A DNA stretch of 64,000 nt from Defluviitaleaceae bacterium (GTDB lineage Bacteria > Bacillota > Clostridia > Lachnospirales > WQUN01): assembly GCA_009779755.1 (NCBI GenBank), contig WRDO01000015.1:1-64000 (forward strand), in the 5' to 3' direction. This document shows, one piece after another, positions 40,808 to 49,879 of the stretch. The position numbers and the translations under genes were made by a program. Within the stretch, counting starts at the first letter, position 1; each line of letters opens with the position of its first letter. The notes beneath the pieces were generated by a model. That model worked only from the letters and a program-made list of their open reading frames with translations, made no database searches and was not told the DNA's origin.

Positions 40808-40895
40808 ACGGATGTGTCCGGAAAAACAACATATTTTTTCCAATAGCTATTTGGAAATATCTGTGCTATGCTGGCTTCGCGATCATAAAAAGGGG

Positions 40896-40923
40896 TTGAC
40901 AAAATGAAACTCCGCCGCATAAT
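40896..40923 (+). promoter_or_regulatory. Predicted sigma-A-type promoter TTGACA-16-CATAAT
   Basis: ttgaca aaatgaaactccgccg cataat. Confidence 0.5.
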
Positions 40924-40927
40924 TTTT

Positions 40928-40951
40928 AAGCAAGCAAGCAAGCAAGCAAGC
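40928..40951 (+). repeat. Tetranucleotide tandem repeat (AAGC)6
   Basis: aagcaagcaagcaagcaagcaagc immediately after the predicted -10. Confidence 0.95.
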
Positions 40952-41008
40952 GGATAGCGGGTAGTCCCCTTCTTTTTACGACTTCATTTGAAATAAAATC
41001 ATAGATGT

Positions 41009-41045
41009 GAACTTCGGCGCAATTTGTGCCGAAGTTCCTTTTTTA
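41009..41045 (+). terminator. Terminator-like hairpin in the leader of the LRR surface-protein gene
   Basis: gaacttcggcgcaatttgtgccgaagttccttttttatt. Confidence 0.75.
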
Positions 41046-41065
41046 TTACAAGGAGGCGCAAGGCA

Positions 41066-42700
41066 ATGAAAAAGTTGATTACAACGATTTTGATAATCGC
41101 GGGGATTTTCGCGTTAACGGCAGGGATGTCTTTAACCGTAAGTGCGTCAGATAGCGACTGGCTGTACGGTCAAATCGAAGGCCACGCAAGCGCACGCCCC
41201 GGTACTGCCGGCACGGCAATAATTATGAGATACGACGGCCCCGGGGGCGATGTTGTGATACCGTCCACGCTTGGCGGTATGCCCGTGACTATGTTAAGGG
41301 TGGGTTTGTTTAGGGATAATACCTCGATTACAAGCGTTGTTATACCCGACAGTCTGGTAGTAATCAGCGATAATATGTTTAGGGGCTGCACTTCGCTAAC
41401 GAGCGTTACCATCGGTAACAGCGTGACCGAGATCGGTGCTTCGGCATTTGCCGATTGCACCGCATTGACGAGCATAACTATCCCAAACAGCGTAATAGAA
41501 ATTAGTTTGAACGCGTTCGGGGGTTGCACATCGTTGAGGAGCGTTACCCTCGGCAACGGCTTAAAAACGATTGGCGGTAATGCGTTCGACCGTTGTATTT
41601 CGTTGACGAGTATTACCATCCCGAATAGTGTGACTTCGATTGGACGCTTGGCATTTGCCGAATCCGGGTTAGCGAGCGTGATTATCCCCGGCAGCGTACA
41701 AGTCATTAACGACTCTGCTTTTTTTCGCTGCTACTCGCTCAAAACCGTAGTCATCGAAGAAGGCGTGAGAGACCTTGGTCGAGGCGTATTTATGAATTGC
41801 TATGAATTAACGAGCGTGACAATACCGCGCAGCGTGAGGCAATTTGAAACCCACCCTTTTACTATTTCGGGTGCTATTGCTGAATATGCTTTGTTACCGC
41901 ATGTATTTATCCGTTGTTATGAAAACTCATTCGCACACACATTCGCAGTAAAAGAAGGTATTCCGTTTGAATTGATTGGCGGTACAACATCTACAACCCC
42001 CAGCCCGTCGCCGAGTCCTTCACCGTCACCCAGCCCATCGCCAACACCAACCCCGACACCAACCCCGACACCAACCCCCACGCCGTCACCGAGTCCCACG
42101 CCAACACCCAGCCCATCACCGTCGCCTTCTCCCATGCCTTCACCATCACCCACCCCCGAAGCATCGCCAACCCCCGACCCGACACCCGACCCCATCGTAA
42201 CCGCGTCCTTCGGCGGGCGGTTGTCGTATGACGACGGTACACCCATGGCGAACGTCATCGTGGCGTTGTTCTCCGACCCGCTCGTTACCGCTACCGATGA
42301 TGACGGGTATTTCACCTTTGCCAACGCACCCATAGGGGCGCACACCCTGCGGGTTTACCTGACGCAAGCCGATTTCGGCGGCAACAACCCCGTACTGGAG
42401 CAAAGCGTCACCGTTTCATCGAATACCGACGAAAATACCGTAGCCTTTACCGTAGCAACACCCGAACCCGAACCGTCACCCGACACCGACCCAACGCCAA
42501 CCCCCGAGCCGTCCCCCACACCCGAGCCAATACCCGACCCAACACCAACGTCTACGCCAACAACCACTCCCCAACCAACCCCCGCACCCTTACCCGAACC
42601 GACCAACAACAACGACCTGCTATGGCTGTGGATACTGTTAGGCGTTCTCGCTGTAAGCGGAATACTTACCGTAATTATCATCACCAAACGCAAAAAATAA
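41066..42700 (+). CDS. BspA-type (LRR_5) leucine-rich-repeat surface protein with PTP/PSP linkers, a carboxypeptidase-regulatory/SdrD-like domain and C-terminal TM
   Basis: Signal peptide; repeated '[22 protein letters not shown]'; '[48 protein letters not shown]'; C-terminal TM + KRKK. Confidence 0.92.
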   Translation: MKKLITTILIIAGIFALTAGMSLTVSASDSDWLYGQIEGHASARPGTAGTAIIMRYDGPGGDVVIPSTLGGMPVTMLRVGLFRDNTSITSVVIPDSLVVISDNMFRGCTSLTSVTIGNSVTEIGASAFADCTALTSITIPNSVIEISLNAFGGCTSLRSVTLGNGLKTIGGNAFDRCISLTSITIPNSVTSIGRLAFAESGLASVIIPGSVQVINDSAFFRCYSLKTVVIEEGVRDLGRGVFMNCYELTSVTIPRSVRQFETHPFTISGAIAEYALLPHVFIRCYENSFAHTFAVKEGIPFELIGGTTSTTPSPSPSPSPSPSPSPTPTPTPTPTPTPTPSPSPTPTPSPSPSPSPMPSPSPTPEASPTPDPTPDPIVTASFGGRLSYDDGTPMANVIVALFSDPLVTATDDDGYFTFANAPIGAHTLRVYLTQADFGGNNPVLEQSVTVSSNTDENTVAFTVATPEPEPSPDTDPTPTPEPSPTPEPIPDPTPTSTPTTTPQPTPAPLPEPTNNNDLLWLWILLGVLAVSGILTVIIITKRKK

Positions 42701-42829
42701 TTAACTCGCAAAAACGGCGTCAGCCGAAACCCAACCCACGACCCTCCGCTCCAAGTACACCCCCCAAAGTATCTTCTTTTCCTACGCCCCAACCGCCTAT
42801 TGCGGGGGGCGTACGCCGTACATGCGCGG

Positions 42830-43011
42830 GCGGCGTGGCGGGCGGATGTTCCATAAGCCGCGCCTACGCAATCGGGCGATGAACGGCGAACGGGCGCGTT
42901 ACGTGGTTGGCATCGGGTGCTTGCAACCGATGCAACCACTTCGCGGACGGAGCCGTTCATCGCCCGATTGCGTTCAGCGCGGCGTTGGAACATCCGCCCG
43001 CCACGCCGCCC
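42830..43011. repeat. Long imperfect palindrome (copy B)
   Basis: gcggcgtggcgggcggatgttccataag...aacatccgcccgccacgccgc; cgcaatcgggcgatgaacgg pairs with ccgttcatcgcccgattgcg. Confidence 0.9.
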
Positions 43012-43061
43012 CCCGTATTCCCCTTTACACACCCCCCGCTATATGCTACTATCCTTCGCGC

Positions 43062-43134
43062 GGGCGGTTAACTCAGTTGATAGAGTGCCACCTTGACGTG
43101 GTGGAAGTCGAGGGTTTGAGTCCCCCATCGCCCA
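43062..43134 (+). tRNA. tRNA-Val(GAC)
   Basis: Acceptor GGGCGGT/ATCGCCC, anticodon arm CCACC-TTGACGT-GGTGG, D arm ACTC/GAGT; T-loop TTTGAGT. Confidence 0.9.
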
Positions 43135-43224
43135 TTGCCGACCGCTATACGGTTTGCGCAGGCTGTTCTGTAATAAAGCGGGGCAGCCTTTTTTCGTTTT
43201 CAATTATGTACAGGAGGCATTGCT

Positions 43225-44418
43225 ATGCGTCTCGTAGGTACTTCCGCGTTCGGTATCCGCTTACCGATCATCAACCCCGGCGACGATTTGGTTGACCTCG
43301 TTGCCGAACACGTACTGCGCTGGGCCGAAGGTTCGGGTACGTCCCTCTCCCCCGACGATGTCGTCGCCGTCACCGAAAGCATGGTCGCCAAAGCCGAACG
43401 GAATTTTATCGATATTTCGGATATCGCCGCCGATGTACGGGCAAAATTCCCGTCGGGCGAGGTCGGCCTCGTTTACCCCATGCTTTCGCGCAACCGTTTC
43501 CTTAATATTTTGAAGGGCATCGCTGCGGGGGTTGAAAAATTGCACATCCTGCTCAGCTACCCCCACGACGAAGTCGGCAACCCCGTGATGGATATTAACA
43601 AAATGGACGAGGTTGAAGATTTTTTTAATCTGCGCCTGATGCGGGATTATGACACCCTTGTATCCGCCGCCGATTTCCGTGAAGTGGCGGGAGCTTACAA
43701 ATTACCCTTTACGGGCGTTGACTATGTGGAACTGTATAAAAGCGTCGCGCCGCATATCTCGATTTATTTTTCCAACGACCCGCGAAGCATTTTGGAATTG
43801 ACGCCCCACGTCTTGGTGGGGGAAATCCACAACCGCTTCCGCACGAAGAAACGGCTGGAGAAAGCAGGTGCGCAAACGGTTTACACCCTGTCCGATATTA
43901 TGAATAAAAGTGTCAACGGCAGCGGTTTTAACGAAAAATACGGCGTGCTGGGCTCCAACCTTTCCACGGACACAAAACTTAAGATGTTCCCGAATGACGC
44001 CGACGGCTTCGTTAAAAAATTGCAAAACCGCTTCAATGAGCTGGCGGGCGTCTCCCCCGAGGTGATGGTATACGGCGACGGCGCGTTTAAGGACCCCGTG
44101 TGCGGTATATGGGAGCTGGCGGATCCCGTCGTTTCCCCCGGGCATACGCCGCGCCTGGCGGGGCAGCCATCGGAGATAAAAATGAAATTGGTGGCGGACA
44201 CAGCGTTTTCGCAATTGGCGGGGAGCGAAAAACAAGACGCCGTAAGGAATTTGATAAAGGAAAAGGAAAAAAACCCGCAATCCTTCCGCGAGGGCACCAC
44301 CCCAAGGATATACGCCGATTTACTCGGAAGCCTTGCGGATTTGGTCTCGGGAAGCGGGGATAAAGGCACACCCGTGGTACTCATACGCGGATATTTCGAC
44401 AATTACGCCTCGGATTAA
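43225..44418 (+). CDS. Coenzyme F420-0:L-glutamate ligase (CofE)-like protein
   Basis: 'GIRLPIINPGDDLVDLVAEHV...LSPDDVVAVTESMVAKAERNFI'. Confidence 0.75.
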   Translation: MRLVGTSAFGIRLPIINPGDDLVDLVAEHVLRWAEGSGTSLSPDDVVAVTESMVAKAERNFIDISDIAADVRAKFPSGEVGLVYPMLSRNRFLNILKGIAAGVEKLHILLSYPHDEVGNPVMDINKMDEVEDFFNLRLMRDYDTLVSAADFREVAGAYKLPFTGVDYVELYKSVAPHISIYFSNDPRSILELTPHVLVGEIHNRFRTKKRLEKAGAQTVYTLSDIMNKSVNGSGFNEKYGVLGSNLSTDTKLKMFPNDADGFVKKLQNRFNELAGVSPEVMVYGDGAFKDPVCGIWELADPVVSPGHTPRLAGQPSEIKMKLVADTAFSQLAGSEKQDAVRNLIKEKEKNPQSFREGTTPRIYADLLGSLADLVSGSGDKGTPVVLIRGYFDNYASD

Positions 44419-44470
44419 TGGAATTCGGGGCTTTTTTTCGCCATTTTTCGGCAATTATTCATAAAATCTA

Positions 44471-44499
44471 TAGACAAACAAAAACGGTTATATTATGAT
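44471..44499 (+). promoter_or_regulatory. Predicted promoter TAGACA-17-TATGAT upstream of the vWA/tubulin-like operon
   Basis: tagaca aacaaaaacggttatat tatgat. Confidence 0.45.
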
Positions 44500-44574
44500 A
44501 CGATTCAATCTATCTATTTTTTACCCATGTCTGTGCCAACGCCTTGCCCTTAGGGGTCGAAAGGGTTTTTTCTG

Positions 44575-46479
44575 ATGATTAAGCGCGTCAAAAATGCAAT
44601 CCTGTTATTGGTCGCCGCAAGTCTCCTCACGGCCATACCCATACCCACGCAAGCCGTCGTTACGGCGGCGGAAGGCATCGACGCAATTCTTGTAATCGAC
44701 ACATCGGGCTCCATGCGCAACTCCGACAGGGACAGGACCGCACTGGAAGCCGCCCAGCTCTTTATCGATATGATGGAAACACGTAATTCCCGCATCGGTA
44801 TCGTGGAATTCAACGGTACGTTAGGTACGGTCATCCCGCTGACGCCCGTCAATACGCCCGAGGAACGCGACGCGCTGCGCAGGCGTATCTCCCGCTTCCA
44901 GTACGAAGGTTGGACGGACATCGGCTTGGCGCTTAACGCCGCGGCCGAAATGCTCCTCGCCCACGGCGATCCGAACAACAGCCCCCTCATCGTCCTCTTC
45001 ACCGACGGCACAATCGAAATCAACCCCGCCCAACCAAACCGCACCGAAGCCATGTCCTACGACGATACGTGGAAAGCGGTGCAGGCGGTGACGGGCATCG
45101 CCCCGATATACACCGTCGGGCTCAATTATTCGGGTATGGTCAACGTCGATTTCCTGCGGCAAATATCCGAACGTACGATGGGCCGCAATTTCATCATCCA
45201 GGAAGCGTCCGCCCTCCCCATGGTATTCAGTGAAATATCCGCCAGCCATATACGCACCTCGGTTATCGAGATCGCGGATTTTGTCGCGGTGGCGGAGGAA
45301 TATACCGAAATCACGATTTCCATCCCTTCCGCGTTTGTAGCGGAGGCGAATATCATCATGCTTTCCGAAAATCCGTTGCTTAACGTGCGTTTTATCAACC
45401 CCGACGGCGAGGAAGTACCCTTCAACGACACGAATAACATTATTTCCTATGCCAGCCGCTACACCATGATCAAAGCCCTCACCCCTGCCGTAGGCGACTG
45501 GACGCTTAAGGTCATGGGGTTACCCGACGAACGCGTCACCGTTAACCTTATCTATAATTTCGACGTGAACCTTACCGTGTCCGCCACCCAACCGGGTGCC
45601 GCGGGCCTTTTGTATAACCCGAATAACCCCGTCACTGTCACCGCCGGTTTTATCTTCGCCGACCCGCGTATCATGCCCGCGGATTTGTTTAACGGCGCGG
45701 TCGCGGAGCTTCAGGTGTATGACCGCTTTATGCAGCTCTTGTACAGCGTGCCGATGGAAAACACCGGCACGCGCTTCAGCGTGGACTATCTGACCCAAAC
45801 GGGCGACGACGTGCATGTAACCGTATGGGTGGATCACCCGCATTTTTCCGTAGGCAGCGCATTTATCACGATTGCGTTCGAGGAACCCGAACCCGAACCT
45901 ACCCCTGACCCCACGCCCCAACCCACCCCTGACCCGACGCCCGAGCCTACCCCTTCACCCACACCCGAACCGACGCCGACCCCCACGCCTGCACCCACAC
46001 CCCGCCCCGCGGACAATGAAAGCGACGGGATCCCGGTATGGATATGGATCGCGGGCGGCGGCGCTGTCCTGTTGGTCATTCTGATCATAGCGGTCGGCCG
46101 CAAACCCAAAACCAAGATATTCAACGGTTACTTGGAGGTACGCGGTTTATTGCCCAACGGCAAATACACCTCCTTGGAAGCGCCCGATTTAAACACGTAT
46201 ACGGGACGTATTTCCCTGCATCAATTTTTGAAAGAATCCCTGACGAGCAAAGCGGATCGGATTTTAGAATCCGTAAAATTGGGCGACATTAGTATTGCGC
46301 CCGGTTTGCAAGCGGGCGATCCTGTTTTGCTTTTGATCAATAAAACGAGCTGCGTAATTATGGACAACGAGCAAGTGTTCGGCAAGAACATCGTATGGGG
46401 CGATAACCAGCAGTTGATATTCTCCAACGAGGACTCGAACGCAAAACTGGAAATCACGTATAGGGCGGAGATAAATTGA
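44575..46479 (+). CDS. Secreted/membrane-anchored vWA-domain protein with P/T/E linker, TM and ~130 aa cytoplasmic tail
   Basis: MIDAS 'LVIDTSGSMRNSDRDR', 'FTDGT', PEPTPDPTP linker, TM 'IPVWIWIAGGGAVLLVILIIAVG'. Confidence 0.9.
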   Translation: MIKRVKNAILLLVAASLLTAIPIPTQAVVTAAEGIDAILVIDTSGSMRNSDRDRTALEAAQLFIDMMETRNSRIGIVEFNGTLGTVIPLTPVNTPEERDALRRRISRFQYEGWTDIGLALNAAAEMLLAHGDPNNSPLIVLFTDGTIEINPAQPNRTEAMSYDDTWKAVQAVTGIAPIYTVGLNYSGMVNVDFLRQISERTMGRNFIIQEASALPMVFSEISASHIRTSVIEIADFVAVAEEYTEITISIPSAFVAEANIIMLSENPLLNVRFINPDGEEVPFNDTNNIISYASRYTMIKALTPAVGDWTLKVMGLPDERVTVNLIYNFDVNLTVSATQPGAAGLLYNPNNPVTVTAGFIFADPRIMPADLFNGAVAELQVYDRFMQLLYSVPMENTGTRFSVDYLTQTGDDVHVTVWVDHPHFSVGSAFITIAFEEPEPEPTPDPTPQPTPDPTPEPTPSPTPEPTPTPTPAPTPRPADNESDGIPVWIWIAGGGAVLLVILIIAVGRKPKTKIFNGYLEVRGLLPNGKYTSLEAPDLNTYTGRISLHQFLKESLTSKADRILESVKLGDISIAPGLQAGDPVLLLINKTSCVIMDNEQVFGKNIVWGDNQQLIFSNEDSNAKLEITYRAEIN

Positions 46480-46513
46480 TGCGATCCATATCCTTCACAG
46501 GGAGCCTAACCCG

Positions 46514-49500
46514 ATGAAATTGACGCCTGAGATCATAGCGGACCTGCGAACGCTTGACGTTGAATACGGCGGGGGTATCACCACGCTCAGCACCAAGTCC
46601 GAGGTTATCGACAAGCCTATTTTGGTTGTGGGCTTGGGCGGTACGGGTGTTGAATCATTGATCCGCGTAAAAAAGGCGATCAACAGGCATTTCCGCCTGC
46701 CGCCCGTGGTAGCCGGCGCCCGCCCGCCCGATAAGCCGTCCCAAGTGGAATATATCGGCATCGATTCGGACGAAACGCTCCTAAACCTTAAATACATGGA
46801 CATGACCTTCAACGACGATGAGTTCGTTTTGTTGGAAAACGCGAACCTCACCTCGATCTATAAAAACCGCGATACGGTATTTAAGCATTCCACCCACGAA
46901 TGGATAGCGGACAACCTGCGTTTACAGCAGGTGCGCCACGGCGCGGGCGGCATACGCCAAGCCGGGCGTTTCCTGCTCGCCATCAACACCAACCGCGTCG
47001 TCAACGTAATCAACGACAAGATAAGCCGCCTGACCGCCATCCGCAACGCCAACGACCTGTTATATGTATTTATATTAGTCGGGTGCGCGGGGGGTACGGG
47101 AAGCGGCATTTTTATCGACATCCCCTACATGATACGCCAGCTCGCCGCGCAAAAGGGATTTGAAACGGAAAATATCGGCATGATCTTCCTGCCGGACGTA
47201 ACGTTGTCCGACTCCATGATCGACGGTTCCGCCGCGCTTAACATCAAGGCCAACGGCTTTGCCGCGCTTAAGGAACTCGATTATTTGATGTCCATCGAGC
47301 AAACGGGCGAAACATTTGAGCATACCTACGCCGATTTGGACGTAAAGACCAACCGTCCCCCTTATGACTTGTGCCATTTGGTCAGCGCGAAGGACGAAAT
47401 GGGCAAGCTCATCCCCCAAGCGAAGAACTATTGCATGAACGTCGCCGCGGAAACGGTCATCAACTTCATCGCCAGCGAGGAGGCCGTGGACGGCCAAAGC
47501 TATACGATCAATTCCTACCTGTCGAATATCGAAAACAATAAAGCCGCATTCCTCACCACACACCAGCAAAAACAACCCGTCAACTACATCTATAACATCG
47601 TGGGCGCGGCGAGCGCGCAGCTCCCCTTGGAATATTTGATCAACTACCTTACGGCCAACATGTTCGACGAGCTCGAACCGTTGATGGACAAATCCCCCGG
47701 TACGGAATCGGCGCAGCTTGCGCTGGAGGCGATGAAGATCGACCTTCCGACGCTGGAGCGCGCCTTGGCCGAAGGCAAACCGCGGATGCGCGACCTTAAG
47801 CAATATGACCGCACGGTGCTTTCCCAGCGACCCGACATCATTGAAGAAGCCGTAAAGAAGGAAATCGCCCGCGTGAAGGAACATTACGACAACCGCGCGG
47901 CGCAAATCACGGATACCTTCATCCAATCGCTTAACGGCAGGAACCATTTACTGACCCAGCACTTCACGGATTTTGATATGGGGCCTTTCTTTACCCTGCG
48001 CGAACTGGACGAACTGAATGAAAATTCCGTCTTAAAATTGATCGACCGCTTACGCAAGCGCGACATCCAAATGAAGCGCGAGCACCGCGATACCGTCGCA
48101 GCGTTGGAAATCAAACGCCAAGCCGCCATCGACCGCTTTAACCAAAAGTCCCTTTTTGCCCGCTTTACGAAAAACCAGCAAGCCGCCAACGCGGTTAAGA
48201 CCAATGAAGTCTATTTAAAAGCGATGGACAAGAACGCGGGATACGACGCCATTGACCGTATCTACGAAGTCATTTTCAAAGCGCTGGAGGATTACCGCGA
48301 ACGTCAAATCGAGCCGTATTGCGAGCTACTCACCACGCTGAAGGAATTATTCGATAAGTTCCACACGTTACGCCACACCGATTTATCCCGTTCGGAGTCC
48401 TTTACGCGTAATTTGGCCGAGCCGCAGGAATTCTGCGAATTTTTCGACGCGGAATCAGACCCCACTTTAACCGTAGATTACAAGGCCGCGTTAAAACGGC
48501 TGTTGGGCGATATGTTGAAGGATTCATCGTGGCAACCCGCGCAGGACCATAAAATCGTGGAAAACCTCAATAAGTTCGTGACCGCGCAGTTCCAAGGGGT
48601 TATGTACAAGTCACTGGATTATTATTTGGTGATGATGGCCAAGCACAAGAATATCCCCGCCGAGGAATACATCAACGAAAAGATTTCGGCGTTGGCTGAG
48701 GATTCGAAGGTCATGTTCCCCATGAACCACGTACCCGGCGGCTTGCAAATCACCTTTCCGCCGTACACCTACCTTTCCGTCCCCGCGAACGCGCCGCAGA
48801 TACGCGCCACCGCGCAGTCCGTGTCGGGGCGGATTTCCAGCATCAAATACAGCCGCATGGTGAACAGGCTGTATATGCTTAATTTGAAAATCGCGGTCGC
48901 TTTATACGGTTATAAGGAATTAAACGAATACGAGTCCGTGTACGAGGCGTCGTTGAATAAAATCCCCGGCCTCCACCTTTATGAAAGCGAGCAGAAGAAC
49001 TGGCGCAACCTCCCCTCCCCCAACTACGACCGTTTATGGACGGCGGACTACGAAAACAACCGCGAACGGACGCGCAACGACCGCATACGCAGCGTCTTTG
49101 GGCGTGCGTTGGCCTACGGATTGATTAAACTGGACGAAAAGAGCCGCCGCTACGTGTGCTACTACGGCGACCCGGTGGATATAAACGCCCGCTACGCCGT
49201 TGTGGAGAAGGGTATCGCGGAAAAGACCCTCTCCGCGCCGCAGGCACGCGCCGTCATCGCCGATTTAAAGGGGTTCGGCGCATCTCCCGATCGTTCTAAA
49301 TACCGTCAGCCGCTGTTCGACACGGAATTCCTGCCGGACAGCGATTATCCCGATAAGGAATACGCCAAAGGGGTATTCATCTACATGCCCGCCCTCAACG
49401 AACGTATGGCGCAGGAAGTGGAGATACAGGAATACGTGGAACGGTTGATCATCCAACTCAATAAGATCGACATGGCCGAGGTGCGTTACAACCACTTCGC

Positions 49501-49879
49501 GCAGGCGTTATATATGGGCATTATCGTAAAGCAACGCAAGAACTTTAAATTTTTCTACGATGACGTTGAATATATTTTATATACGATGGAGCGCGTGAGC
49601 GACCCCTTCGTGGAATACGACGTGTTCCAAGCCTACCTCGCGCTGGATGACAGCCTGAGCGCCTATTTGCAAAAAAGGGCGCAGGACGCGGAAAACCGCT
49701 TGGCGGACGACGAATATGACCCCATCCTGCGTACGATCAACGATTATATCGAAGCCTACCGCGATAAGCTGACCCACCTCGACCAAGTCTACCAAGACGA
49801 ACGGGGCGGTGCGCAAAAACGCCTGTTCTATAAAGCGATGCTCGATGTCTTTATGAAGGAGAAGGCTGTTTTATCGTGA
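46514..49879 (+). CDS. Tubulin/FtsZ-superfamily (Tubulin_2-like) giant protein
   Basis: N-terminal 'PILVVGLGGTGVESLIRVKKAI', tubulin-like G-loop 'GCAGGTGSGIFIDIPYMIRQLA'; 1121 aa. Confidence 0.85.
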   Translation: MKLTPEIIADLRTLDVEYGGGITTLSTKSEVIDKPILVVGLGGTGVESLIRVKKAINRHFRLPPVVAGARPPDKPSQVEYIGIDSDETLLNLKYMDMTFNDDEFVLLENANLTSIYKNRDTVFKHSTHEWIADNLRLQQVRHGAGGIRQAGRFLLAINTNRVVNVINDKISRLTAIRNANDLLYVFILVGCAGGTGSGIFIDIPYMIRQLAAQKGFETENIGMIFLPDVTLSDSMIDGSAALNIKANGFAALKELDYLMSIEQTGETFEHTYADLDVKTNRPPYDLCHLVSAKDEMGKLIPQAKNYCMNVAAETVINFIASEEAVDGQSYTINSYLSNIENNKAAFLTTHQQKQPVNYIYNIVGAASAQLPLEYLINYLTANMFDELEPLMDKSPGTESAQLALEAMKIDLPTLERALAEGKPRMRDLKQYDRTVLSQRPDIIEEAVKKEIARVKEHYDNRAAQITDTFIQSLNGRNHLLTQHFTDFDMGPFFTLRELDELNENSVLKLIDRLRKRDIQMKREHRDTVAALEIKRQAAIDRFNQKSLFARFTKNQQAANAVKTNEVYLKAMDKNAGYDAIDRIYEVIFKALEDYRERQIEPYCELLTTLKELFDKFHTLRHTDLSRSESFTRNLAEPQEFCEFFDAESDPTLTVDYKAALKRLLGDMLKDSSWQPAQDHKIVENLNKFVTAQFQGVMYKSLDYYLVMMAKHKNIPAEEYINEKISALAEDSKVMFPMNHVPGGLQITFPPYTYLSVPANAPQIRATAQSVSGRISSIKYSRMVNRLYMLNLKIAVALYGYKELNEYESVYEASLNKIPGLHLYESEQKNWRNLPSPNYDRLWTADYENNRERTRNDRIRSVFGRALAYGLIKLDEKSRRYVCYYGDPVDINARYAVVEKGIAEKTLSAPQARAVIADLKGFGASPDRSKYRQPLFDTEFLPDSDYPDKEYAKGVFIYMPALNERMAQEVEIQEYVERLIIQLNKIDMAEVRYNHFAQALYMGIIVKQRKNFKFFYDDVEYILYTMERVSDPFVEYDVFQAYLALDDSLSAYLQKRAQDAENRLADDEYDPILRTINDYIEAYRDKLTHLDQVYQDERGGAQKRLFYKAMLDVFMKEKAVLS

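Noticed and set aside
41990-42190. Short-period repeat resembling a CRISPR/tandem array
   Set aside because: It encodes a PSPTPTP low-complexity linker inside the LRR protein; no spacer structure.
42355-43032. 225-aa minus-strand ORF across palindrome B, similar in translation to 40675-40941
   Set aside because: The protein-level similarity is a consequence of the shared palindromic DNA core, not a protein family.
45890-46010. Repetitive CCX-rich tract in the vWA gene
   Set aside because: Codes for a Pro/Thr/Glu stalk; not an independent DNA element.
47075-47947. 290-aa minus-strand ORF within the tubulin-like gene
   Set aside because: Shadow ORF; the plus strand encodes the GGTGSG-containing protein in an unbroken 1121-codon frame.
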